64,000 bases of DNA from Sweltsa coloradensis (taxonomy: Eukaryota > Arthropoda > Insecta > Plecoptera > Chloroperlidae): the NCBI GenBank assembly GCA_024449915.1, contig JAMZAV010001809.1:124001-188000 (forward strand), in the 5' to 3' direction. Under the pieces are notes generated by a model. It worked only from the letters and a program-made list of their open reading frames with translations, had not been told where the DNA came from and made no database searches. The position numbers and the translations under genes were made by a program. Below are positions 11,404 to 24,300 of the stretch, piece after piece (position 1 is the first letter of the stretch; the number at the start of each line of letters is the position of its first letter).

Positions 11404-11779
11404 ACACACATAACAAAAACTTGTAGAAATACAGCCAAACCTTACACACTCAAAAGAAATGAGATCTAAAAAAAGGGCCAAGCTCATCTACCCTTCCACA
11501 TAAACGTACAGTGTCCCATAACAGCATCCTCGAAAAGCTTGGCAAAATAGAATTTGCATGTTATTACGTTTAAATTAATTAGAAAAAAAGAACTTGGATA
11601 AACTATTACGTTAAATTAATAATCGCAAATTCTATTTTGCCAAGCTTTTCGAGGATGCTGTTATGGGACACTGTACGTTTATGTGGAAGGGTAGATGAGC
11701 TTGGCCCTTTTTTTAGATCTCATTTCTTTTGAGTGTGTAAGGTTTGGCTGTATTTCTACAAGTTTTTGTTATGTGTGTT
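11404..11779. mobile_element. Foldback element, arms about 155 bp
   Basis: Left arm about 11404-11558 and right arm about 11624-11779 are near-perfect inverted copies, from ACACACATAACAAAAACTTG through GCATCCTCGAAAAGC to TAGAATTTGC. The loop is about 65 bp and AT-rich. No transposase and no clear TSD are seen. It may be a foldback MITE; transcription would give a long hairpin. Confidence 0.7.
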
Positions 11780-11877
11780 ATCACTTAACCAGAGAAAAGG
11801 TTGTTCCGAAATGTGACAAATGTGATGTAATTATCTTTAACCGTTCATCAGATGCTATCAGAATGTATCAAATATGA

Positions 11878-11955
11878 TGCCTTGCGCACGCAATTTGATA
11901 TCTCCAAATCATATGAAGAACTTCTTTCATATGATAACGGCGACAAACTTTCTAA
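11878..11955 (+). repeat. C block of the dispersed module
   Basis: CCTTGCGCACGCAATTTGAT followed by CATATGAAGAACTTC and CATATGATAACGGCGAC recurs at 50432-50500 and 59179-59240. Weaker versions are at 14240-14300, 16265-16330 and 28935-28985. It sits upstream of the AT-rich body that leads to m2. Confidence 0.6.
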
Positions 11956-11984
11956 CTTTCTCATTCATAGTAATTTATTTCGAC

Positions 11985-12588
11985 CGCGTTTTTTCTATTT
12001 TCCAAAATATGCTCCCAAGGCAAAACATAGTTAATGGCTTTCAAACCTGACTATTTTAGAAAATCAAAAATATTTTTTCAAATTTTTCTGATCCGGTACA
12101 CGGCCAATATAGCCACCTCAAAATAATTTCCAACTTCAATTCGCCAAGGCACACCATTCAACGTAGGGTGTTGTGTTTTTGTGACATTAATTTTAAACTG
12201 GTTTTCTATGGACTGACTGAGAGAAAACAGATTTATTTTAATAATTGTCTTTCCTGCGAATTTTTTCGTTTGGCGGTACAAATCGGTAAAAAATACCGCC
12301 AAACCTAAAAATTCGCAGGAAAGACAAATGTTAAAAAAAATCTGTTTTCTCTCAGTCAGTCCATAGAAAAACAGTTGAAAATTAATGTCACAAAAACACA
12401 ACACCCTACGTTGAATGGTGTGCCTTGGCGAATTGAAGTTGGAAATTATTTTGAGGTGGCTATATTGGCCGTGTACCGGATCAGAAAAATTTGAAAAAAA
12501 TATTTTTGATTTTCTAAAATAGACATGTTTCAAAGCCATTCACTATATTTTGACTTAGTACCATATTTTGGAAAATAGAAAAACGCGG
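11985..12588. mobile_element. Foldback element, arms about 290 bp
   Basis: Two inverted arms (about 11985-12278 and 12292-12588) meet around a centre of about 12 bases near 12285. Inner landmarks are TTTGGCGGTA/TACCGCCAAA, and outer ones ACCGCG...CGCGGT. The inner arms differ by few substitutions and small indels. The 153-residue minus-strand frame through it is made by the palindrome and is not a gene. It interrupts the C-to-m2 stretch of a dispersed module. Confidence 0.75.
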
Positions 12589-12834
12589 TGGAATAGCCTT
12601 AAACATAATTTAATTAACATCATAAACATTTCTTTAATTAATTTATTTTTATTAACATACATAACTTTTATTTTGCTATTACTTTCATCATCTTTATTTT
12701 TGTTTGTTATTTATACACTAAGGAAACTATCTACTCATCAAACACACCTGCATTAACTCATCTCATTAACTTTCATTATCACAGGCGGCGCAATATGACC
12801 TAACCGGTTGAAGCGCCCTAGCTTCTCACGTCGT
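12589..12834 (+). repeat. Dispersed module: AT-rich body and m2 end
   Basis: An AT-rich body with 'ACTAAGGAAACT' and 'CATCAAACACACC' is followed by m2 at 12784-12815 (GGCGC ... GCGCC with AACCGGTT inside) and the end CTTCTCACGTCGT. Confidence 0.75.
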
Positions 12835-12879
12835 ATCCGTAGAAGTTATAGCACTTGCCTAATGAATCTGTAGACAGCA

Positions 12880-13331
12880 CGAATACTTCACGACCACTTC
12901 CAGCTGATGAAGTCATAGATGTTCACATCCCACCTTTGCCTGTTGAATCAAGTGAATCTGCTGCAGTCCACTAGTTTCGGACGCAGATAACGTGGGAATA
13001 ACAGCAACACCAGCCACTTCAGAAGTTGACTCTACCAATGAATTCATGGAAGTGGAAACATGTAAACACCGAGCTCTACCGAGTACGCAACCCCTGTTAA
13101 TGAGAGCGGTGATCGCACGTCCCAAGAATTAACTAGAGATATAGATACTAATACTGATTCAGTGGCAATAAAATGCGACGTAACGGTAGTGGCTAACCAA
13201 TCAAGTGGTGTTCTTAGCAGTAACAATATCATACAACCAGGAATAAACAGTCACAAAGTCCCCACTGTGAAAAATACAGTTTTTAATCGCGATCCAATAA
13301 AAACGCGGTCCGCTAGGCCCATGTATCCCAG

Positions 13332-13335
<4 letters not shown>
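12880..13335 (+). pseudogene. Coding-like remnant, Ser/Thr-rich, unidentified
   Basis: Conceptual pieces ADEVIDVHIPPLPVES, ATPATSEVDSTNEFMEVE and DTNTDSVAIKCDVTVVANQS fall in different frames but have protein-like composition. They could be the end of a gag-like ORF1 from a non-LTR element or an exon remnant. No domain is recognised. The stretch stops at a TA/AG microsatellite (13338-13376) and a dispersed module. Confidence 0.25.

Positions 13336-13337
<2 letters not shown>

Positions 13338-13376
<39 letters not shown>
13338..13376. repeat. (TA)n(GA)n microsatellite
   Basis: An ATATATATATA run is followed directly by about 14 AG repeats. It separates the coding-like remnant from the A block of the next module. 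Confidence 0.9.
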
Positions 13377-13378
<2 letters not shown>

Positions 13379-13788
13379 CATGGCTCTGCTAATCGTAAAA
13401 GGCGATTCAAGAGAAAAAGTCCACCTTGCAAACATCAGCTAGTAAGCTAGGGGTGTATATTACTCCCGAAACTAGAGGCGAGCTCTGGCAATCATCGTCG
13501 GGGAACCATGCCCCCTTCCCTTGACGACCTCCCCGACGACGATGACAATGACACAACGAACGATGACAAAGACGATGACGACCGCGACGTTAGAAACCCC
13601 CCTCCTCCTCTTACCCGTGGCTGGTTCTGACCAGCATAGGCCCCTCCTCCCCCCCCCACCTAAGTTAGAGTAGTGCATTATTACCTAACGGTTGACGTGT
13701 CCTTAATCCAAATAAACAAAAAAAAAATTACGTTATAACAGGCGGCGCATATAACCTAACCGGTTGAAGAACCCTGGTTTCTCTCGTC
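13377..13788 (+). repeat. Dispersed module: A, B, m1, m2
   Basis: The A block starts at GCATGGCTCTGC. The B block holds CTAGAGGCGAGCTCTGGCAA and the GACGATGAC array. m1 is at about 13673-13702 and m2 at 13740-13772, only about 40 bases apart, showing that the AT-rich body can be very short. The terminal TTTCTCTCGTCGTC follows m2. Confidence 0.8.
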
Positions 13789-14389
13789 GTCAATACTGGC
13801 CATGAATGTCGCACCTTATGTTTATTATTTCAGCTCAGCCAATACTAATCCTAGACTCAACCACACATATATCAAATATGTTGTTGCTACCTATGTTATT
13901 ACTCACCACAACATAATCTTCACTATTGGTATTGAATCCGGGCATGTTTATCACCTACTACCCCACCCCTCGCTTCCCCACGAGACACTCTAGTACTGTT
14001 CAACTCTTGCTGATCGAGGATGTCGCAGTGCTCAACAGGTCTTGAGCAGCCACCACCAACCTAACCTAACCTACCTATACAAATCATTCACTTCTCACGC
14101 AACAACTATACAGTTCGCAATCGACACGTAGGCCTACCTATGACTAATTGCTGTGTGTTCACCCATTGTTTTACAACCATTTTCTCCAGTCTTGCAGCAC
14201 TGTAGGAATACGTGATGAGTAATAAAATAAATGTTTAAAACTGTTATTAAATATGAAGAGCTTCTATCACATGATAACGGCGGCAAACATTATAAATTTC
14301 TTATTCACAATAATTTATTTATCAAAATTTAATTCCGTAAAACACATTTCCTTGATGTAGGTATTTATATTCGTTCAATAACATAATTT
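13789..14389. other. No gene; weak C block
   Basis: A diverged C block is at 14240-14300 (GAAGAGCTTCTATCACATGA). A CCTAACCTAACCTACC run is at 14059-14077. No coding region is recognised. Confidence 0.4.
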
Positions 14390-14516
14390 TCTTTTCTTTT
14401 ATAAACTTAGAAAACAATAAAATCATCAAACACACCATGAACCTATTTCATTAACGTTTAATATCACAGGCGTCACCATTTGACCTAACCGGTTGAAGAG
14501 CCCTAGTTTTCTTATG
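14390..14516 (+). repeat. Dispersed module: AT-rich body and m2
   Basis: CTTTTATAAACTTAGAAAAC leads to m2 at 14466-14500 (CGTCACCATTTGACC, AACCGGTTGAA). The outer stem has decayed here, while GACC and AACCGGTT are kept. Confidence 0.65.
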
Positions 14517-14959
14517 GCGTCGCTCGGTTGTCTGGTAGGGTTTAACACACGTCGTCAGACTGTTCGGTTGTTGTTGTTATTAACCCTTCTACAAGTAAGC
14601 ACACGAGCGTCTGATGAATCCACATAACACAAGTTCGAAATCATTTTGATCAACGAGGCGAGTGGTTGTAGAAATGCGGTTTTATTACAGGCTTTTTTGT
14701 TTAAATTTTGTATTTAATTCTTATTTGAATAAATTTCGTATCTGGTATTAAAAATCAAAATTAAAATAAATTCGTTAGATAATATTTTTTTGCAAGCTGT
14801 CACGGTGCCGGAAATAAAGGGAACCCAAAAACCCACACTTTTCAAAAAAATTAATTTTAATTAAAAATTTGGGAAAATCAAACTATAAATCATACGTTTT
14901 TTAAAACGATTATGAATTTTTTTGAAAAGTAAAAAATTGACAACTGTATTATTGTTAAA
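14517..14959. other. No gene recognised
   Basis: AT-rich sequence with no motif. From about 14780 onward, base runs become longer, in keeping with the low-quality zone described in the findings. Confidence 0.35.
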
Positions 14960-15592
14960 TCTCGTCGGGGCCGGGGGGTTTAGAATTGGCCCGGCTGGCT
15001 CGCTAACGTAAAAGGCGATTCAAGAAAAAGCCCACTTGCAAACATCAGCTAGAAAGAGGGGATTATATTGACCCCCAAATAGGGGCGAGTCTTGTAACGT
15101 GTCGGGGACCTTGCCCCCCTTCCTTGAGACCTCCCACGACGATAACAATGACACAACAAAAATGACAAAGACGAGACGACCGCGAGTGAAAACCCCCTTT
15201 CCCCCCTTTCCCAGGGTTGGTTCTGCCCAGCAGGGGCCCCATCCCGATCCCCATATCACCTGGTTGGTGGTGCTTATGACCTAACTTTCCCGTCATTTCC
15301 ACAAAAACCAAAAAATAGAAAAAAGAGTTTTTTATTTAGATTTTTTTCTATCATATTTTAACGCGACAAAGTACTTTTTTTAAAATTTTCTATGCCTTTT
15401 TTAACTATCACAATTTTTAAAAAAAATCAAAAATTTTTCTCGGTTTTTCATTTACATCTCTACTATTCGTTTTTTTCTTTAAACTTAAAAACAAAAAAAC
15501 CATCAATCACCCCAAAAACTCAAAGCTAACAATTCAAGGCGCAAAATAAACAAACCCGGGGTTAAAGCCCCCTATTTTCTGACGGGGTCGTA
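14960..15592 (+). repeat. Dispersed module A-B-m2, riddled with small indels
   Basis: Compared with the 62975 copy, this copy loses one or a few bases at many places (GGCCCGGCTGGCTCGCTAACG against the longer family text) and lengthens homopolymers. m1 is barely recognisable at 15267-15290. The m2 end is at about 15537-15592, with GGCGC kept but the core altered. Confidence 0.6.
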
Positions 15593-16089
15593 TCATACTC
15601 AATATAAAATTTTATGCAATGTAATCTACGAATACGGTGCAAATTTTTGTTTGAACTTTTGTTAAAAAGCACGCAGTTCTAAATTTCCTCACCGGTACGT
15701 GCGAGTCCAAGAAATTTCCCGAGATCACTTTTATTTGGAAAAAGAGATAGTAACTTCTTTGAGACTCTGATGGGGGGTCACGGCCGAACCCCCCCACCAC
15801 CGGCACCCTGACTAAAAGTTTTTCCCGGGTTTTCTTCAGTAGTTAATGCGAATGCTGGAAGAAATCTCGTAACACCCCTGGGGCATTCCCTTATCACGGA
15901 CATAAATCCAAAATTAAACAATCTATCCAACGGGTATCGGGACCCTACGGGAGTGTTTCCCAATTATAAAGTTGAAAAATCTTCTATCATTTACCTAACC
16001 TCTAATGACCTGGTTAGTCACCTTCAAAAAGCCATCCTTATTTAAAAAGGGTTATTCACACGGTAGCGGGGAGCGCAAGCAATACCGTT
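15593..16089. other. No gene recognised
   Basis: Short protein-like scraps can be read on either strand near 15780-15960, but none form a recognised domain. Sequence quality appears low. Confidence 0.3.
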
Positions 16090-16660
16090 TTTTAAATCTT
16101 TTCCATTTTTTGAACAGAGCGCCGAAACTTTGTGTTCGTCGGGTCCTGAGTTTGAACATTCGTTGCGCGTTTGCCCTCACAGATGACGCGCCTCAATCAA
16201 AAAAACGAAAACATTCATTTTTAAACATCAAGATTATTTTGGGTTTTGTGGGCGGGAAATATAATCCTTGCGCACCAATTGATCTCTCCCAAATCATATG
16301 ATATGTTCTATCATATGTAAAGCGACAAACTTTTTTAAACTGCATTGAACCCAAAATATAAGTAATGGTGAAGAGGTGGCTACTTCCCGGAACTTCGGGC
16401 CCCACTGTGGACTTCCCTTTTTCCAGCCCTAAAAGGTCGATCCTTTAAATTTTTAAACCAATTTTGGGGGCGGCCCAAAAATTTCAACATCATAACACTT
16501 TTTTTTCCTACAAAAACTTTTTTTCTTTTTTGAATATTAATATTCCATCACCTTCTTTTCTTTTAAATTAAATTTAAAAACAATAAAACGATCTAAAACA
16601 TTTTTTTAAACTATCACAGGGGGCGAATATGACCAACCCGGGTTGAAGCGCCCTAGATTC
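16090..16660 (+). repeat. Dispersed module: pre-C segment, C block, body, m2
   Basis: 16090-16195 parallels 50272-50385 (TTGAACAGAGCGCC, GGTCCTGAGTTTGAACATTC). A C block follows at about 16265-16335, then a segment shared with 28990-29110 (GTGGCTACTT, 'GGTCGATCC'), and m2 at about 16618-16650. Confidence 0.65.
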
Positions 16661-19600
16661 CCATACGACTTTTCATTTTGTCAAATTGTCCCCAAGTAAT
16701 GGGTTTTTTAAATTGTTTTCTATAGTTGTTTTGTGTAGAATTTTATATGTGCTTGTTTGATGGGATATTCTTTTACTGCCTATCTTTGGGCAGGTGAGTG
16801 GAAGTTTCCTTTAAATTTTGTATTTGTGTTTAAAAACATTTTAAAAAAATCTTAAAAGAAAAACCTGAGAAAGGTTTTGTTTTTGAATGATAAATCCATC
16901 CCCCAAAGAATTTAAATAGTGCAATTTTATCAATGTGGTTTAATTGGAAAAGACGTGTTTGAAGACTCACTCATGCTAAAGTGGTTTACAAATTAGTGGC
17001 ACGACTTTGGGGGAAGACTTGGGCTCGTATAGGCTATTATCTCTTTAAATATTGCTGACAGTAGTGAAAGGGCCTATTTTTGATAAAACTCGAGAGGGTT
17101 TTCACGTATACAGAGAAGGAATTGGACCACTGCTTTGTTATTAATTCTCGTAGCAGGAATTCACAAGTGATTGTCGCTAAACAAGAGATAAAAGCGGGAA
17201 AGTGTTTTTTAAGCAAATAAGGTGACAGTTTTTAGAAAACCTGCTTATTGTTCGAAATCGGAAAATTTCGGTTACGCATCGTTGGGGGAAAAAAATCTCA
17301 GCAAAAGGGTGGTTGCTTTTTAAGCTAATGCTGTAAGACCCATCGCCCTTGGGGAGCACCCCCAAAAAGAAAATGTTTACGGTTCTTCTGGGGGTACTAA
17401 AGGGGAGATGTAGAAAAAACCCGGGCCCCCGATCGTCCTACTTGTAATTGTTGTAAGGCAAGGGTAGAAAGAATCAGATTTTTTGTTACGTGAAATTTCA
17501 TGTGGAAAAAACCCAAAAAGACTGCGCCATGTTATCGGCACGATTACAGAAGAAAAAGAAAGGTCCCCTCAGGGGCATTTTGGAACTGCTCACTTCCAAG
17601 TTCTGTTTCTTTTTTTGGTTTTCCATGGTATCACCAACACTTTTTTGAACAACCAACGTTCCAGTAAATCTGTCCTGCACGGCACAAAAACATTTTCGTG
17701 TTGTCTTTAATGCGAGGAGTCTTAAGAAACAAAGAGACGGGCGGGTATTAAAGTTTGGTTTACGTGTGATGCTGACTTGCCCCGCTTTAGTGAAAACGTG
17801 GTTTGATGATTCTTTTGGTAATTTTGAAGTTATGGGAGATAAATACCTGTATTAAAAGGCAGGATTGGGAAACGGGGAGGCTTTTTTAATACGATAAACC
17901 CGAACTTCAACCCTGGGAAAAGGATCTTAAAACTATGCGGAATGTCTGGGCTGAAATCAAAATAGGAGAAAAGAAGATTTTTTTGTGGTCTGCATCCGGG
18001 TTCTCCACTTCTACTGATAAAAACTAATGCAATTTAGTGATGTCATTAAAAAAGGAAAACCGTCGCTTAAAAACACCCATGCAATTTTTTTTTTGGGAGA
18101 CTTTAAATTTAGACATTTCGTGGATTTTTGAAGGCCCCAATTCCAAACTTTTCTTTTACCAGCTTTTTTTCTTAAGCTTTTGAAGTCTTTTTTTGGTTTC
18201 AATTTTAAAATAAGCTACTCGAGGACTGAAAAGTGCAGATCTATCCTCATTTTTTTCTTTGCAATATGCAAACATAATGTCTCTTCCTGTGTTCCTGAGT
18301 AAGTGATCCCTTGCGATTTGTCGATTTTGAACATGCGTGGGAAAAAAATCAGCACATTAAAAAACTTGTTTAATTATGCACAGCAGAGGGGTTAACCGTG
18401 AAAAAATCTTATTTGGATCTCCCTCAGATGTCAGCAATAAAAACGTGCCAATTTGGATGGGGGAGGAAGTTTTCGGTTTGAATGTTCCAAAGCCTACCTA
18501 GTATAAAAGTAAAGGGAAAACAACGTTCCATGGATCACCAGTGACATTGTTAAATCAATCAAAAAACGTGATCAATCTATGGGAAAAATGGAAGAAAACC
18601 AGTCAGATGTATACATATAAATACATAGAAGCTAGAAAACTTATAACGAACTATACGTCAAGCCACAGAATTATTTTTTGGAAACTGGAGAAAAAGCAAC
18701 AGTAAGGCCCTTTGAAGTACTTTCATAGTAAGAAGGGAAAGTGCACCCCCATCTTTTTGTGTCAAATAAATTTATTTTTAAAAAATCTTCTGATTTTGCA
18801 ATGCTTTTAAATGAAAAAATTTTAAAGAAAAATTCTCCCCATTGTAGGGACACAAAAGATTTGCAATAAAAATCCCTTAGGTGTTGGCCTCTTGGATCCT
18901 TTGCTGAATCTACATTTTTCAAAAGAAGATGTGTGTCGATGTTTACAAAAACCTTGGGCCGGGGTCCCGCATCCGACCTGATTTATTCCATGTAAGATAT
19001 TAAAAATGTTCAGAATTTTATCCCCATCGATCACAAGCCTTTTTTAAACCCTTCATTAATGACTGGCACTTTTCCCCTAGTCAGGGAAGACGGAAATGTA
19101 GTCCCTTTTTTAAAATCTGGTGACAAGAGGTCTTTTAAACTACAGCCAATGCATTGCATCGTGTTATGTAAGGTACTTGGAGATAGTATAGATCCTTTCT
19201 TACAACTTCGATGAAAAATGGACTTATAATAAAAACCAACGGGGGTTTTTTCCAAAAAGACCCTGTGCACCATGCTTTTCAAAAAAATTTGAGGTTTGGC
19301 AACACAGTTTGGGATAAAAAGTCAATTAAGCGGGGGACTTTACTCTCTTGATTTGAAAAAGCATTTTGCCCGTTTCCACTTTACGTTTCCGAAAAAACTT
19401 GAATTTTTGGGCATACAAGGGTTCTTTCAAATTTGGTGTAGAGTTTTTTACTGGGAAATCATGCACTGTTTTTGATGATAAAGACAGGGAACTTGATGAA
19501 ATCTCAGGTGACCACAAGGTCTGTACTGGTTTCCCTTGTTTTTCACATCTTATGATGGCCCTTCCTTCATGGTTCATCTAACTAGCTTGTAGCAGATGAC

Positions 19601-20515
19601 GTCCCATATACCGCTTATTACAAGTTTCGATATTTGATGCTCACAAGCTGATTTGGATGAAAATAAACTCTTAGTGCTCTGAAAATGGTAGTGTTTAAAC
19701 ACCAAAAATCTGTGCTTCTTAAAATTTCTCTCGATCATAACCCCCTTAATGGAACATATTTTTTAAATAACGGTCAACTTAAATAAAGAAAATTTTAAAA
19801 AATTACGGGGTTTAAAAATTTCTCATGACTTGTTTGGAAAAAGGCACACAAATATTGTTAAGTCCCCCAAGCTCTAAACTGGAAAATTTTTGTTTCCGTA
19901 ACTTGAAGATAGTCAACCTAGAGTTCAAGGTCTTGTTCTCACGTAATTGGGCCCTAAAATATTTTTGGTGCGCCACAGGCATCAACCCACCAAGAAAAAC
20001 GCAAAAACCTGAATACTACAAAAATCGAGCAACTAAGCAATCTTGGGGTACAAAACTGCCCTCCTACGCTTCTAGAAAAAAAATCTTAATTTATATTTTT
20101 TGGAGGCTGTATTCAAGAGATGGACATTATTTTCCTAAAAGGGGTTTGATGATTTGGAACCATTGATCTTGACCCTCTGGGGTGCCCTTACCCTAGTAAA
20201 TCGGATGGTTTTTTGGACGGGGAAGAAATAAGGGGTTTGACCTTAAGGACGCCAATTGCTCAAAAAGGTGCATTCCAGAATCCTTTACTACAGGGAGGCA
20301 GCGCTCGGAAGCACTACCCACTGAATAAAGGAAATTCCTCTCGGGAGGTTCGAGGGGAGCAGTCAAGGAATTTTTTTTTAAAAGTTTGTATGTGTCTGTT
20401 TCTCTTTTTTGATATTATTTTATTTGTTGTTTAATTCTTAGGAGGGTGTATAATGTCTCAATGGTCCGGGCTGTATTAGCATCCACCGTTTTTTTTTAAT
20501 AAATGAATGAATGTA
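16661..20515 (+). mobile_element. APE-type non-LTR retrotransposon, heavily frame-broken
   Basis: Endonuclease scraps are readable at about 17780-18110: a TETW-like LVKTWFDDSFGNFEVMGD and a GDFNLDIS-like GDFKFRHF region. The linker (SIKKRDQSMGK) is near 18545. RT follows: ACFKPFINDWHFSPSQ at 19030, a LDLKKAF motif at 19350, and LADDVPY, corresponding to the catalytic F/YADD box, at about 19594. A C-terminal region reaches about 20440, and the element ends near a TGAA-rich tail (20500-20515). No frame is open for more than about 110 codons. Many interruptions are single-base changes in homopolymers, so some may be assembly error and not decay. The 16661-17700 part may hold an ORF1 but I cannot identify it. 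The clade is not determined. Confidence 0.65.
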
Positions 20516-21399
20516 CCGAATAAAACCCAAAAATAAATAATAATAAAAATAATAAAATAATTTAAAAAAACATAATAATAATAAAAATAAAAATTAATAA
20601 AAATATAATAAGAATAATAATAATAATAATAAAAATAACAAAAATAATAATAAAAAAATAATAATTAATTTATTTAAAAATAATTTTTTTTTTTTTCAAA
20701 GAAAAAACGATTAAAAAAATAAAAAAATTAATTACAATTAATATGATTAGAAGTAGCTTTTAGGTTCTGAACTAGTTTTTTGTTTTCATCGAACTAATGG
20801 TCATTTTTTTGTCCTGAACTGATCTTCACAGGGGGTCTTGCACTCGTCGAATGGTTGTGATTTTAGAACTTTACGGAGAATGGGGTCACTGGTTTTGGGT
20901 TTTTTTCAGTAGGAGAGCCTGGATGTGGTCCCAGAGAATGTGGGCCAGTTTGGGGAAAAAAAATTTATGTTTGTTTTAATAATAAAAATAAAAAAAATAA
21001 AAAAAATAATAAAAATAAAAAAAAATAAAAATAATAATAAAAATAATAAAATAATAATAAAAATAATAAAAATAATATAATAATTATAATAAAAATTTAA
21101 AGACCAAAAAATAAAAATTACAGAATTAAAAATTTTTTCTAGAACAAGGAAATGGGAAAAACAGACGAGATGTTTTGTAATGGAACATTACAGACCACCA
21201 AAGCGGGGAAAAAGAGACGCGATCAAAGGACAGAAGTTGAAATTTGTTGAGCGTAGCTATTATGGGGAACGTTATTAAGACTGTTTAATAGGTTTCGACA
21301 AGGCCCATAGGGAGTTTGTTTCGGAATATCCATTTTTAAGTAAAATGAAAAGGGAAAGCTGACCCAAAAAAGAATTATAGTTAAAATAAAAAATACCAT
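20516..21399. repeat. AT-rich low-complexity tracts
   Basis: AATAAT/AATAAA tracts at about 20525-20740 and 20975-21110 flank a 230-base stretch of ordinary composition. The first may be the microsatellite tail of the upstream LINE. No gene is seen. Confidence 0.6.
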
Positions 21400-24300
21400 A
21401 AACAATTAAATAGAATAAAACGCGAAATGAGAACGAACTCAAACACATCAAAATGAACGGCAAACATCAGCAGGGCAGCGAAGAAAAAACCCTTCATACC
21501 AGAGCTACTAGAAATACCAAAAACCGGTATTGCCATACCCCGCAAGAACTTTCAAATCTACCAGGGCCACCAAACTTCCAACCCAACCCGAACGTCCAAC
21601 CCATCGAACGTCCACCAAAACCCGAACTCCGTTTACCGAAAGTCGGCCACCAAAAACCCCAACCCACCAGAAAGTCCCGAACCACTAAATACCAAAACCC
21701 CAACCAGAAGTCAAAATACCCAGAACAACTGAGATCAAAAACAAAGGTAGAAGCATAACGCAATAGAAAAAACACTGACATGATCAAACAAAAACATCCT
21801 AGCTTTGCATTTTTCAAAGCCATGTCAGAGTTTTTCGCACATCAACCAAACAGAAACCCTACAACCTAAAAACCCAAACATTCAAAGGAATGAACAGCGG
21901 GACACTTGAACAACAATTTTATCAGATTACCCAAAACGAACTTCTTTTCAGGTTCATGCGGCAATTTTTGTGCCCCCTGTAGCGTGGTTAGATATTTTTG
22001 GGTTAAAAGGGAAAAACTGCAACATCTTAAAGACAAAACGGAGAAAAAAAAGTACGAAATGGGAAAAAACGACTAGTTGGGGGGAATCGTTGAGCTTAGG
22101 AAATATCGTCCACTGGAAAAAAACCCAAAGGGGATCGATCTAAAAATGTGATAAATATGCCAAAAATATTTGAAATTCAAAATTCACGCAAAGCATGAAA
22201 AACTTAAAAGAAATTTTTCACGAATATTTGGATACACTTAACAAAAAGAAGTGTCTAGCTAAGAGTTTTAAAAAATATAAAAAAAGTAGTTTAGAAAAAA
22301 ACAAAACCCAATGTTTAAAAAAAAAGGGAAAAAAGTTTTTTCCACAAATATCTAGTACCAAGAAATAATAGGAAAAGAACACCAAATAAGACAGAGATAG
22401 AGAGTTTTGGACAGGAAAATGGGTAACCCCGGGAGACAAACCAGGGGCACATGGATTCAGATGAAATAGCTGGATTAGCGATATTAATGAGTGAGATTCC
22501 CAAAGTATAATATTGATGAATTAAAGTCGACAATCTTTCTACACTATTTGGAAAGCCCAGGGAAAGATAATATTCAAAAATTTTTTTTATAAGAATTCAA
22601 AATACTCACAATCAAATTTTGAAAATGTCTCAAAGGTTTTTTAAATGGAGTTAAAAAAAAATACCCAATTCTTACTGAGGGGAACCTTTTTTCAAAACCC
22701 AAAAGGGCAATGCACGAAGAACCCAAGTAATAAGGCCAATTTTCATGTCTACCACTATATATAAAAAATTGACTTCATGCATAAAAAATAAAGTTATAAT
22801 CATTGCGAAGAACACAAAATCGGCCCGGGGGAAAAAAGGGTGCGTAAGAACTCACGGATTAAAAAACAAAATTATTATTGACTCTACTGTAATGAATCAG
22901 GGCCCCAATAAGAAAAGGAAATTTCACGTAAAAATACATTACTACAAGAAAGCCTTTTACTCAAAACCACACACATGCTTATTCAGATTTTCAAAAATAA
23001 AAATCAACCCAAAAAATTTTAAACTTTTTGAAAACAGTAAAGGAGACTGGAGAACAACACTAAAACTAAATATGAAAAACCGCAATAACTCGATCCATAC
23101 CAAAAAAAACGGGGCTTTTCCAGGGACTCTTTAAATGCTTATGGGTTTTTTTCTTCATTAAAACCCCTGTCACATATCTTAACGAATCGACAAAGGGGTT
23201 TAAAATTAAGGGCATATGTGGTATGTCACACAAATTTTTCCCCCTTTCTACAGGAGACCCAAAGTTGTATGCATCAAATTTTTTCTCACTAAACAGTCTA
23301 TCAATACAACATTAGAATTTAGTCAAGATATCTGCGGAGTTTGGGGTAGACAAAAGTAGAGCTACATATCAAAAGGGTAAAGTTTTTCACAAACGAAAAA
23401 GTTCCCGCTAGATGATGGAAAAAGGATTTTGGAATAAGGCGATAACGGGGATACAAAAATTTAGGTTTGCACAAGCTGCCCGAATTGAACATAAATTATG
23501 AAAGCAAAATTGTAGAACATCAAGAAAGACTAAAGTCTATCCCCAAAACCAACTAAAATTTTTAAAAAAAGATCACAGCCAATAATACATTGCTGTTTCC
23601 CGTACTGACATTTCATTGGGAAACATTAAATGGACGCAGACAGACATTTCCCGCTTTTGGAAAAATTTTAAATCGTCTACACTTACCCAAAAACGAATAC
23701 TCTCCTAAAAACACAAAGAGAATTTTACACTTCCCAAAAGAAAAGGGGGGCGGGGCCTAATTGTTGAAAAACATATTATAAAAAAAAACATTTTAAGAAA
23801 TACTTTTTTTCAAAGAGCAAACCCAAACCACACTTCATAGGGCTTTTTGTGCTACTGAAAATCTTAACCCACTCAAAACTAGCAAAAAAAAATGTCAATC
23901 TACAAGGGAAAAATTTATAACTGCGCTTTTAAAAAATTACGTCTCTAGAAAAGACCCTACACAAAAGACATTTTGATAAACAAAAGGTCACGTAGATTTA
24001 AAGCTCAAATAGGTGGTTAAAAAACGGGGAAATATTTGGGGAAAAAGAAGGTTTTATGATGGCTATTTAAAACAGAGTGATTGGCGAACAATTTTAAAAA
24101 ATACATAATCAAGATGCGACAGTAAAAGATCAATTAGAAAATTAGTGCAAGGGGGTGAAACAATCGAACACATTTTTTCCGGGTGCAAGTCCTATGTCAA
24201 ACAGATTTCTCTACAGACATAACCAAGTAGCAACATTATTTTCAAAAACTAGCCATCAAGTAAAACCTCTTTACACACAACACCCTTCTACAAAAACAAA

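Noticed and set aside
12078..12539. 153-residue reading frame, minus strand
   Set aside because: It spans the centre of the 11985-12588 palindrome and encodes the same bases read back; no domain, and a frame created by the foldback.
20516..21120. Origin or scaffold-attachment region
   Set aside because: The A/T tracts are simple AAT/AAA repeats next to LINE ends; nothing more specific is visible.
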